A stretch of 37,967 nt of DNA from a virus. Location of the stretch: IMG/VR virus record IMGVR_UViG_3300038825_000954, positions 1 to 37,967 of that record, one strand, 5' to 3'. Made by a program: the position numbers and the translations under genes. Below, one piece after another: positions 31,223 to 37,967 of this stretch (position 1 is its first letter; the number at the start of each line of letters is the position of its first letter). The notes below the pieces were generated by a model. That model saw only the letters and a list, made by a program, of their open reading frames with translations, did not search any database and was not told the DNA's origin.

Positions 31223-33309
31223 TAGTACGTAAATCTATCGGATACGCTAGAAGTGGAAAAACCACCTCGCCTTGTTGCGCCTCCAAAAGGAGTTACTTCT
31301 CCGAGGTAATCTTCAAGTTCTTTACCGGCTATCGCTGCTTTTGCCTGTGTGCCACCTCTTGCAAACGGAGTTTCTTTTCTGTAACCCCCCAGAGTCTGTC
31401 TTGTTGTTGGAGGTTGAGGGGTAGGCATACGAGATTCTGCAATGTTTGCAGTCATTCCAGATGCTGTTATAGGCACACCTCTATTTGCTGAAATAGGTAC
31501 GCTTCTACCTGTAGATATGGGTACGCCACCAGTCCCCCATTCTGTAGGATCTTGAAAAGGTTCCATTGGTGTTCCGGTAGCAGGAGTCATAGATTGAGGT
31601 AATGCCTGTTGCGCTCCCCAATTAACAGCGGGTGCTGCTCCTTGTGCTGCAAATTCCGGCTGTTGAAAGAAAGGCGACAGATAATTCTGAAGATTTTCCT
31701 GCCCAAAAACTTCTGAAAAACCACCGAGTGATTGCGGTGACATTTGCAACAGACTTGGCATCATTGCAAGCCTTTGTTCTTGGTATCGCTGCTGGGGCGT
31801 AAGACCGCCTCTTGCCTGAAGTCCAGCTAATGCTTGCATCTGTTCTGGAGTTAAGCCACCTCTTGCTTGCATACCTGCCAGCGCAAACTGGTCTTCTACG
31901 CCTAGCCCACCTCGAGCCTGTAATCCAGCAAGGTCAGATTGCTGCTGTGCTGAAAGCCCACCCCGCAGTATTTGGCTAATGTTGTTAATTCCAGCACCTG
32001 TCTGCAATGCTGCAAACGGGCTGTTAATACCTGAATACGCTTGTTGCTCTGCAAGATCTATTGCTTGCTGCGCTGTCCCGCCTGTTCCCGCAATTACACC
32101 GAACGGTGATCCTGCACCGAACCTTGAGCCGGTTTCCATAGCTTCTGCGCCACGTTGGGTGCTAAACGCCTGTAAAGCAGCTTGTGCTACAGGGGAAAGA
32201 ACCTGTTGGGTTATTGCTTGACCATCCGGGCCTATGATTGTTTCGGTTGTGTAATACCTTTCAGGATCTTGATTGAAAATATTGAGCATTTCTTGGATGC
32301 TCGTATTAGTATTACCGCCCATACCAGCGTCATCTTGCGAAAGATCAAACGGTGTGAACTCACCAAGTTGTTCTAAGGCAAGACGGTCAGCTTCTCGTTG
32401 GGTTTGAAGAGCTTGTTGCAAGGTTTGTGAACGAGTATTAGCACCAATTGTAGAATCTCGCATTTCTCCGGTTAAAGGATCAATGTCTCGCTCTCCACCA
32501 AGTCCTTCTTCCCCGGCAAATCTTGCAGGGTCAGCGTTTCTCATTTCTTCTAGTTCAGCACGTTGTTTATCACGTTCTAGTTCTAGTTGCCTTCGTTCTT
32601 CTTGAATTCGCCTTAGCTCTTCTTGAACTTGCCTCTGCGCTTCGTCAGCACTTATTTGCTCTGCTTCTTCTCTTTTTTTAAGTTCTTCAGCTGCTAATCT
32701 CTCTGCTTCTTCTTGTTCAGCAAGTCGTTGCATATTTATCTGTTCTAGTTCCATTGCAGCAATGGCTTCTTTAACAGACTTAGACTCGTCCCCTATGACG
32801 TTTACACCGAACGGATCTGCTGGGGCTTGAAAACCTTGCTCTCCGGTAACAGTTTGGTTTTCAAACGGAGTAGCATCCAGATCGTAAAATGGAGTAATAG
32901 GTCTTTGTTGCCCGTATTCAGCACCTTGAGCAACGTCAATTCCACGTAGCTTTCCTGTCCTACCTCGACTAGCAGCGACATCTTCTGGAGATGAGTCCTC
33001 TAACCGCCAATCATTCCAATTGGGATCATTCTTATTGTCAAGGATTTTATAAGGCTTTTTTTTGCTCCCAACACCTACCATATTGCTTGCAGCCTGGTAC
33101 GGAATTCCATATTCCATCAACTGGTTTATAGCATCACCCTCTGCCTTATCGACCCCCTTCCCCTTACTGACAACGATATTAATTTTTTTATCACTTTTTT
33201 CCCAAACCGAATCATCATCCGGGTCGTAGGGAAGTCCTAGTATCGGAGCGTACCGTACCGGTACATCTAAGATCATCCGGTTGTCATCACCTATTCCAAA
33301 TAGTCCCAT
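31222..33309 (-). CDS. Virion-associated coiled-coil protein with 17-residue repeats
   Basis: A 695-residue protein. About 186-265 is a Glu/Arg/Gln-rich coiled coil; 449-510 contains 3.5 tandem 17-residue units beginning RGGL and ending LAGLQA; near 600 are three VPI(S/T) repeats. The tripeptide TPF recurs at least four times. The protein lies between portal and the giant internal protein and is likely a structural or ejection partner. No enzyme motif seen. Start ATG 33309 after CGGAGG. Confidence 0.65.
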   Translation of the reverse strand: MGLFGIGDDNRMILDVPVRYAPILGLPYDPDDDSVWEKSDKKINIVVSKGKGVDKAEGDAINQLMEYGIPYQAASNMVGVGSKKKPYKILDNKNDPNWNDWRLEDSSPEDVAASRGRTGKLRGIDVAQGAEYGQQRPITPFYDLDATPFENQTVTGEQGFQAPADPFGVNVIGDESKSVKEAIAAMELEQINMQRLAEQEEAERLAAEELKKREEAEQISADEAQRQVQEELRRIQEERRQLELERDKQRAELEEMRNADPARFAGEEGLGGERDIDPLTGEMRDSTIGANTRSQTLQQALQTQREADRLALEQLGEFTPFDLSQDDAGMGGNTNTSIQEMLNIFNQDPERYYTTETIIGPDGQAITQQVLSPVAQAALQAFSTQRGAEAMETGSRFGAGSPFGVIAGTGGTAQQAIDLAEQQAYSGINSPFAALQTGAGINNISQILRGGLSAQQQSDLAGLQARGGLGVEDQFALAGMQARGGLTPEQMQALAGLQARGGLTPQQRYQEQRLAMMPSLLQMSPQSLGGFSEVFGQENLQNYLSPFFQQPEFAAQGAAPAVNWGAQQALPQSMTPATGTPMEPFQDPTEWGTGGVPISTGRSVPISANRGVPITASGMTANIAESRMPTPQPPTTRQTLGGYRKETPFARGGTQAKAAIAGKELEDYLGEVTPFGGATRRGGFSTSSVSDRFTY
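31780..31965 (-). repeat. Tandem 51-bp repeats coding 17-residue units
   Basis: Three full units (31915-31965, 31864-31914, 31813-31863) and a partial one code RGGLSAQQQSDLAGLQA, RGGLGVEDQFALAGMQA, RGGLTPEQMQALAGLQA and RGGLTPQQRYQ. Units differ at the third to eighth residues, so divergence has begun. Confidence 0.8.
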
Positions 33310-33498
33310 TTAAATACCTCCGAAAGGAGTCTGCGGAGTCTGACCGTAGATCGTTTTCTTAGTTCGCTTTTTAGGCTGCTTTACCTGCGGGATCTCACTT
33401 AGATCTTTAAAGCTTGCGTCAATTCGTTTCAACATCCGACTCGCAGTATCGTCAAATTTTGTAAATGCTAATTCCATCGGATGAGTTGGTTTTGCCAT
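33310..33498 (-). CDS. Small protein between portal and virion genes
   Basis: A 62-residue protein with a helical N-part (LAFTKFDDTASRMLKRIDAS), a basic PKKRTKK stretch and a terminal TPFGG that recurs in the next gene's product. Ribosome site AAGAGG; coupled to the next gene. Possibly an assembly adaptor; unknown. Confidence 0.6.
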   Translation of the reverse strand: MAKPTHPMELAFTKFDDTASRMLKRIDASFKDLSEIPQVKQPKKRTKKTIYGQTPQTPFGGI

Positions 33499-33500
33499 TA

Positions 33501-35426
33501 CTAACCTCTTGCTCCCGGAGATATATCTGCTCCAGGAACCCTTACGTTGCCTGAACGTGGGCCTGATATTGAAGCAGCTGTTTGTCTCATTTCATCAATT
33601 GACCCAGGCATTACCGGTCTAGTTGTAGACGGTATTCCTGTTCCGGGTGCTTGGGGTCTAATTCCAGCCTGGTTGCCCTGCTGGAAGTTTCCTGCATTAG
33701 GCAATTGCTGCGCTCCCTGGGTGTTCAAAATATTCTGAGCAGTCTCTTCTGGTGACGGAAGTTGCTGTCCACCCTGTTGCTGTGCCACTTCGAGAATATT
33801 CTGTATCGTTGGTATTCGCGCTGCAGCAGCTGCTTGAAGTTGTTCTTGTATACCCGGTGAGTTGATGAACTGTTCTTCGAGGATCTTCGAGCGAACTTCG
33901 AGCGGGTTGCTTACGCCACCTTTTCTGAGAGCAGTGTCGAGATCAACATATCCTGCCCTCCAGAGGTTCGACCAGAGGTTGAGTCTTCGTTCTTGTTCTT
34001 CCGGGCTAACAGAATTAATACGAACAATGTTGACGTAATGCCCTTTGATATCAGAAGGCTTGATAATTGCATCGAGAACACCCGCTTCTGTCTTTCCGAA
34101 CACGGATACCCTGTCATCGATTACGTGTTCAACAATTCTGAGGATAAGCTCTCCTTTTTCTTGAAGACCTCTTTCCATTGCTGATTTTACGGCTCCGAAG
34201 TTGAGAGATGCAATACCTGCAAGAACTGCTGTGTGATAACCGGAGGCTGCACCACTAGGACGTTGCCCTCTGGCAACAGCCGGTACTGTGTTTGCTTCGA
34301 TCGCTTCATCAAGGAATTGTTTTGCAATACCAATTTCAGAAGGAGGGCTAGGAACATCTGATACTCCAACTTGGACTTGTGGAGGCTTTACGTTCTTTGC
34401 GCCTGGGCTGTCATCCCACATTGCCTGGACTTCTTCGGTAATGCCGGGAGGACCAGTAAATTCAAGTGTGGGCCATGCAGCTTTACTTACGATATCGATG
34501 TAATGAGATGCCAGTTGGCTTTGCGCCCGGAGCATGTCAAGCGATCCGTTCAATAGACCCATGTACAGGTTTTCCGGTTCGGAGTTACCTGTGTCGAGTC
34601 CCATCTGGGGCCAATACATAATCCATGGAAGTCTGCCGTATCCGTGCCGTCGTGGCTCAAGTACCCATTGGTCATCTGCAATATATGCAACTTGGGAGTG
34701 CGTCCAGACTTCTTGGAACGTTACGTATCCCTTTTTCTGGTTGCCCCATTCAGGAAAGTGAGCCTGTACCCATTCGGCATCAACTTCGTACTCATGTATA
34801 ACCCATCTTGGAAGGGTTCCGTTATTCATGTCCCAAATAAGATTTTGTGGATTAACGGCAACAGATTTTATGGGCCATGAGATCGAGCGTTTTTCTATAA
34901 CTTCCCTGACGTTGTCTCTGTATTCGTTGGTAGTATCTTCGCCATGGGGGGGTGGTTCTGGAAAGTCACTCCACTCGTTCGCGATAAATTCGACCTTCTC
35001 CCATGCAATTCCATAAAGCCCTGCGTGTTTAGTTAGTTCTCGATAAACAGGACTTCTGTGTTCGACCATGTGATGTGCGCCAGTTAGGAATTTCTCCATT
35101 GTCTCAGCGCGAGCTTGACCTCTTGGTCCGGGAGGTGGAACAGATATGTCTAAGAACTGGGGGGTAACGTGAGATACGAGAGTGTTGATAACAGACTGGG
35201 CTGTCCCGAGCCGTATCATTGTTCCGCTATCAGGAACACTGAACTCAAAGTCGTTTAGAAAGAACTCGTCGAGTTGTTCGCACTGGGATCGAAATTTCCG
35301 AAACAGGTCATTTGTTGCCTGAGTCTTTTCCGTAATCCAATGTTTAGTTAGTTCAGGTTCATCGACAGGATTTGCAGCTTCCATGTCGATCACAGCGGTG
35401 GGGTCTATTGCAAAATCTAAGACCAT
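33501..35426 (-). CDS. Portal protein
   Basis: A 641-residue protein downstream of the large terminase, the usual portal position and length. It has portal-like segments: N-terminal helical part with LGTAQSVINTLV, a central (D/N)NGTLPRWVIHEYEVD region, YGRLPWIMYWPQMG, and a long helix around 370-430 (KQFLDEAIEANTVPAVARGQ, AASGYHTAVLAG). The C-terminus is Gln/Pro-rich and probably flexible. It forms the dodecameric DNA entry ring. Confidence 0.8.
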   Translation of the reverse strand: MVLDFAIDPTAVIDMEAANPVDEPELTKHWITEKTQATNDLFRKFRSQCEQLDEFFLNDFEFSVPDSGTMIRLGTAQSVINTLVSHVTPQFLDISVPPPGPRGQARAETMEKFLTGAHHMVEHRSPVYRELTKHAGLYGIAWEKVEFIANEWSDFPEPPPHGEDTTNEYRDNVREVIEKRSISWPIKSVAVNPQNLIWDMNNGTLPRWVIHEYEVDAEWVQAHFPEWGNQKKGYVTFQEVWTHSQVAYIADDQWVLEPRRHGYGRLPWIMYWPQMGLDTGNSEPENLYMGLLNGSLDMLRAQSQLASHYIDIVSKAAWPTLEFTGPPGITEEVQAMWDDSPGAKNVKPPQVQVGVSDVPSPPSEIGIAKQFLDEAIEANTVPAVARGQRPSGAASGYHTAVLAGIASLNFGAVKSAMERGLQEKGELILRIVEHVIDDRVSVFGKTEAGVLDAIIKPSDIKGHYVNIVRINSVSPEEQERRLNLWSNLWRAGYVDLDTALRKGGVSNPLEVRSKILEEQFINSPGIQEQLQAAAAARIPTIQNILEVAQQQGGQQLPSPEETAQNILNTQGAQQLPNAGNFQQGNQAGIRPQAPGTGIPSTTRPVMPGSIDEMRQTAASISGPRSGNVRVPGADISPGARG

Positions 35427-35444
35427 CTTGTTCCTAACATATCG

Positions 35445-36962
35445 TTATCTTGAGTCTGATGTAACCAGATCAGCTTCTTCCAGATATTTCAGACGATCTT
35501 TGCTTCTTTGCTGTCGCAGCCTGGTAAGAAACTGAGTCGGTCTTTTTACAGGTCGAGGTCGTATCGGATCTATACGATGTATCGGACGAAGATAATCATA
35601 CTCGCCTTTATCGTAACCCGGCGGGTCACATGCCATCAAGGCTAGTAGTTCAGCATCTACCCAGTCATCGTGCTGTCCAGTCTCGTTGTAAAACAAGTAT
35701 GAACCATTACCGGACGGGCGAATACTAATATCTTCTAATTGCTTCTTGAGAGTTGACCAACTGGCTGGGAAATATACCGTTTCGTTTTCAAGCGCAATGT
35801 AATAGTTCTGGAAGAGTTGATATTTGCTTTGTGCGCTGAATTTGAAGGGATTTACGGGTAAACCGGCGTTCAGGAGGTGGTCAAATACGACATCACCAAG
35901 TCCTGTGGAGTCAACGCGAATGTCTCCAACCTTCCATCGATCGATTTCAGCTGCAATTGTGTCAATCTGGCTTACCCAGTCACTGCCAGAGATCTCGATT
36001 GCGTGTAAAGACTCTCTTGTCCTTGCGTCTTTAATTATAAATACCGTGTAGTCCTGCTTTTTACCGAGGTCAAGTCCTGCAACGTACCTTCGACTCTCAT
36101 CAGGGTAGAGCATTTCTTGACTTTTACCTGCAAGTTCTATCTTGCTTGGTCGGAAAAACCCGCCACCACCGTCTGGTTGCTTGGCGAGGTACATGCGTTC
36201 CCATACGGGTTCCGGCATGGTGGACTTTTCATCGTGAATTGCTTGTTTTTGCTTTTCTGAGAGGAAAACATTGTCGAAACTAGTAGCGTGAAACGCTTTG
36301 TAGTCTTCTGTGGGATTTTCTTGCGACCATTTGAAGAGTTTTGAGAACCAGTGGTTTCTTTGGAAGGGCGGTATCCCCTCGATGCATCCCCTGCCTAGTC
36401 TTCCAGAAGAGTTCAACATTGGTCGAAGCTTGTTCCATGCAGCTTCCTTGATGTCTTGAGCCTCGGTTATCCAGATAAAGTCAGGGCCTGCAGTCTGTAG
36501 AGATTCAGGATCGTCAGCTGATTTTATTTCCATGTAGACATTTCGTCTTGCAAGTCCGGGCGACTTGAGATTCAGCCATACGGATCTCTCGTCTTCTTTC
36601 CAGCCGTCACCTCTGCCACCACCCTGGGTTTTCTTTCTTCTTACCACCATTGACTCGGGTATGAACTGCTTCAGCTCGTTCCAGGCTTGTCTGCTCTGAG
36701 CAAAGTTTGGAGCAACAACCCAGATATGAATAGACGGCTCTAGGGTATGGGTGAGATCATGCCCTTCTTTGAGTCCAGAAGCTTTCGCCATAGCTTTGTC
36801 TGCAAGAAATGGGCTTTTAGAAGCGAGTGTTATTGCTCGCATAAGTTCTGTGAGTACAGCTCTGCCCTTACCAGCGCGTCTTCCAGCCCATACAACTTTG
36901 ATACGAGCAGATGAGTTATGGAATTTTTTTTGCCAAGGGGATGGCGTGTACTGGTAAGCCAT
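35445..36962 (-). CDS. terL: Terminase large subunit
   Basis: A 505-residue packaging motor. ATPase: Walker A-type GRRAGKG (27-33), Walker B with ITEAQD at about 165-170. Nuclease domain: GLDLGKKQDYTV near 295, RVDSTGLGD near 348 and HDDWVDAELL near 432, the three acidic blocks of the RNase H-like site. ATG at 36962 is directly after the terS stop. Cuts and translocates concatemeric DNA. Confidence 0.9.
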   Translation of the reverse strand: MAYQYTPSPWQKKFHNSSARIKVVWAGRRAGKGRAVLTELMRAITLASKSPFLADKAMAKASGLKEGHDLTHTLEPSIHIWVVAPNFAQSRQAWNELKQFIPESMVVRRKKTQGGGRGDGWKEDERSVWLNLKSPGLARRNVYMEIKSADDPESLQTAGPDFIWITEAQDIKEAAWNKLRPMLNSSGRLGRGCIEGIPPFQRNHWFSKLFKWSQENPTEDYKAFHATSFDNVFLSEKQKQAIHDEKSTMPEPVWERMYLAKQPDGGGGFFRPSKIELAGKSQEMLYPDESRRYVAGLDLGKKQDYTVFIIKDARTRESLHAIEISGSDWVSQIDTIAAEIDRWKVGDIRVDSTGLGDVVFDHLLNAGLPVNPFKFSAQSKYQLFQNYYIALENETVYFPASWSTLKKQLEDISIRPSGNGSYLFYNETGQHDDWVDAELLALMACDPPGYDKGEYDYLRPIHRIDPIRPRPVKRPTQFLTRLRQQRSKDRLKYLEEADLVTSDSR

Positions 36963-37514
36963 TTATCTTCCGTTTAGGGTAGCTTCTAACTCGTACAAAC
37001 TGGACTCTTCTGAAATATCGATCGTTGATTGAGTGGTTTTTGATTTATTGACAACAAGTGGCTCGATCTCGAGAAGACCAGTTCTTTCGATCAGTTTATT
37101 TTCTGCTGCTGATACTTTGCCAGTCTCTGCTTTGATGAACGAAGTAATACCTGACTCAAGCATGTACACCTGCTGCAACACAGACCACCTAACCTGGAAC
37201 TTCATGGACATGTTGCCTGAGACAGTAAGTTTCTCGACAAGGCGATACTCATAGTTGTTATCAACAAACTCAGTTACAGCTGCTTGGAAAGTTTTATTGC
37301 GCTTGACCAAACTGGTTGTCGAACTGAGATCCCACTCAAAGTCTTCACACATCGACTCTAAAGCATCAGCACCAACACCGTACGAAGGAAGAGAGACAAA
37401 TATCCTCCGCAACTTTCGCGACCAGGAGGGCCATTCTGGGTAGCCCTCAAGAACAAGATCCCGAAACTTCTCTGCTGGACTACGAGCTTTCGCACCACGT
37501 AAATTTTTTGGCAT
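36963..37514 (-). CDS. terS: Terminase small subunit, probable
   Basis: A 183-residue protein directly upstream of terL with zero spacing. The segment ALESMCEDFEWDLSSTTSLV could be a DNA-binding helix-turn-helix, followed by a helical oligomerisation part. Assigned mainly by position and size. ATG at 37514 chosen; an in-frame TTG at 37523 is also possible. No ribosome site is seen in the leftward leader. If correct it would bind the packaging initiation site, possibly the GTGACA array next to it. Confidence 0.7.
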   Translation of the reverse strand: MPKNLRGAKARSPAEKFRDLVLEGYPEWPSWSRKLRRIFVSLPSYGVGADALESMCEDFEWDLSSTTSLVKRNKTFQAAVTEFVDNNYEYRLVEKLTVSGNMSMKFQVRWSVLQQVYMLESGITSFIKAETGKVSAAENKLIERTGLLEIEPLVVNKSKTTQSTIDISEESSLYELEATLNGR

Positions 37515-37571
37515 AGAAAACAATATACATCAAAAAGGAGGAAAACATTTTTAAGAAAGGTGGTTAAGCAT

Positions 37572-37591
37572 TACAAGCTTTATGGCTTGTA
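37572..37591. repeat. 7-bp hairpin in late leader
   Basis: TACAAGC (37572-37578) and GCTTGTA (37585-37591), 6-nt loop. Related to the ACAAGCC half-site at 5735. Confidence 0.5.
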
Positions 37592-37596
37592 GTGCC

Positions 37597-37620
37597 TAGT
37601 TAAGCTTAACTAAGCTAGCT
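37597..37620. repeat. Two adjacent palindromes
   Basis: TAGTTAAGCTTAACTA (37597-37612), perfect 16 bp, immediately followed by AGCTAGCT (37613-37620). Likely operator(s) between the GTGACA array and terS. Confidence 0.6.
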
Positions 37621-37653
37621 ACGCACACACGCGAGGCAAACAGCAAACCACCA

Positions 37654-37796
37654 GCGTGACAAATGGCGTGACAAGCCGTGACAAGGCGTGACATCCATCT
37701 CAAAAAGATGTCACACCAGGCTTAAATCTGTCACAGCAACTAGCAACCAAACACTTACTAAGTGACACAGCGTGACAGGCTCCGTGACAGTGTCAC
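37654..37796. repeat. Array of ten GTGACA sites with helical phasing
   Basis: GTGACA forward at 37656, 37668, 37678, 37688, 37762, 37772 and 37784; reverse (TGTCAC) at 37709, 37729 and 37791. Start-to-start steps are 12, 10, 10, 21, 20, 33, 10, 12 and 7. Most are near multiples of one DNA turn. The last pair forms the 13-bp palindrome GTGACAGTGTCAC (37784-37796). Several forward copies are extended as GGCGTGACA. A cooperative protein-binding array, possibly an origin, packaging site or late-gene operator. Confidence 0.85.
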
Positions 37797-37838
37797 CCAC
37801 TATGCAAAACTCAGCACTCGAAGGGGGTACATCTATAT

Positions 37839-37946
37839 ATGATTACTCGGCGAAGTGTATCGGCGGGCTTCCTTAACTCGCGCAATCGGCTAGCTAAGCA
37901 CAACGGCAAATTTAGCGTGATAGTTAGCCTAGCTCTACCCGGTTAA
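37839..37946 (+). CDS. Possible 35-residue protein
   Basis: ATG at 37839 preceded by AAGGGGG at 11 nt, beyond the usual spacing. The product is basic with no recognised feature. It could be the first gene of the rightward programme or chance. Confidence 0.2.
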   Translation: MITRRSVSAGFLNSRNRLAKHNGKFSVIVSLALPG

Positions 37947-37967
37947 CAGTGGTGCACTAGCGACGGT

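Larger units (their letters stand above)
37524..37838. other. Control region upstream of the late operon
   Basis: No credible gene. Holds an orphan SD-like AAGGAGG (37535-37541), a hairpin (37572-37591), two palindromes (37597-37612, 37613-37620) and the GTGACA array (37654-37796). No clear -35/-10 pair for the leftward terS operon could be settled. Confidence 0.6.

Noticed and set aside
37654-37796. CRISPR array
   Set aside because: The repeat unit is only 6-9 nt with 4-27 nt between copies, in both orientations; no repeat-spacer structure and no cas genes. The Cas4-like nuclease is a phage recombination type.
1-37967. Direct terminal repeats proving completeness
   Set aside because: The first and last tens of bases do not match each other; circularity cannot be shown from the window, only suggested by gene content and the TTAACCG copy at 37940.
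1-37967. tRNA or rRNA genes
   Set aside because: No cloverleaf-like arms with a T-loop motif were noticed on reading either strand; a dedicated scan was not possible.

Overview
The window reads as a nearly complete, possibly complete, genome of a short-tailed (podovirus-like) bacteriophage, most likely from an aquatic/marine setting. The reasons are a full set of packaging, head, neck and tail genes in podovirus order, small protein families typical of marine metagenome phages, and very tight gene packing with TAATG and ATGA start/stop overlaps. The host is not identifiable from sequence. Ribosome binding sites are purine-rich (AAGAAGAGAG, ACAAGGAG), and GTG and TTG starts are common, including for tatC. 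No integrase, tRNA, RNA polymerase, stand-alone DNA polymerase or recognisable endolysin was found.

Layout. (1) Positions 1-2221 form a compositionally distinct left arm with three small genes and a roughly 700-nt non-coding stretch packed with TTAACCG repeats, a candidate replication or control region. (2) Positions 2222-11237 (+ strand) hold early/replication genes: a primase-polymerase/helicase fusion, two HTH proteins, a possible ssDNA-binding protein, a Cas4/RecB-like Fe-S nuclease, a GNAT acetyltransferase, several zinc-binding small proteins, a RusA resolvase and a PAPS-reductase-like PP-loop protein. Operons end at hairpin terminators (about 1544, 3232 and 11293), and three of them start after a shared GTTGTTG-type motif. 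(3) Positions 11238-11591 are a convergent junction. (4) From 37514 down to 11592 (- strand) lies the late region: small and large terminase, portal, a coiled-coil/repeat protein, a 1791-aa internal virion protein, scaffold, major capsid, head-completion proteins, two neck/tail proteins that each carry a carbohydrate-binding-like module, a long fibre, three tandem fibre paralogs, small basic proteins, and a terminal cassette of TatC with several tiny membrane proteins. (5) Positions 37524-37967 are an upstream control region dominated by ten helically phased GTGACA sites and several palindromes.

How it fits together: the early block probably copies and recombines DNA using the primase-polymerase/helicase and host polymerase. 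The late block builds the particle. The TatC cassette sits where lysis genes are often found and is the least expected part of the genome. The divergent control region (37524 to 187, if the molecule is circular) would separate the early rightward from the late leftward programme. Small genes of 28-55 residues were found by reading the sequence directly and are marked with their own confidence.
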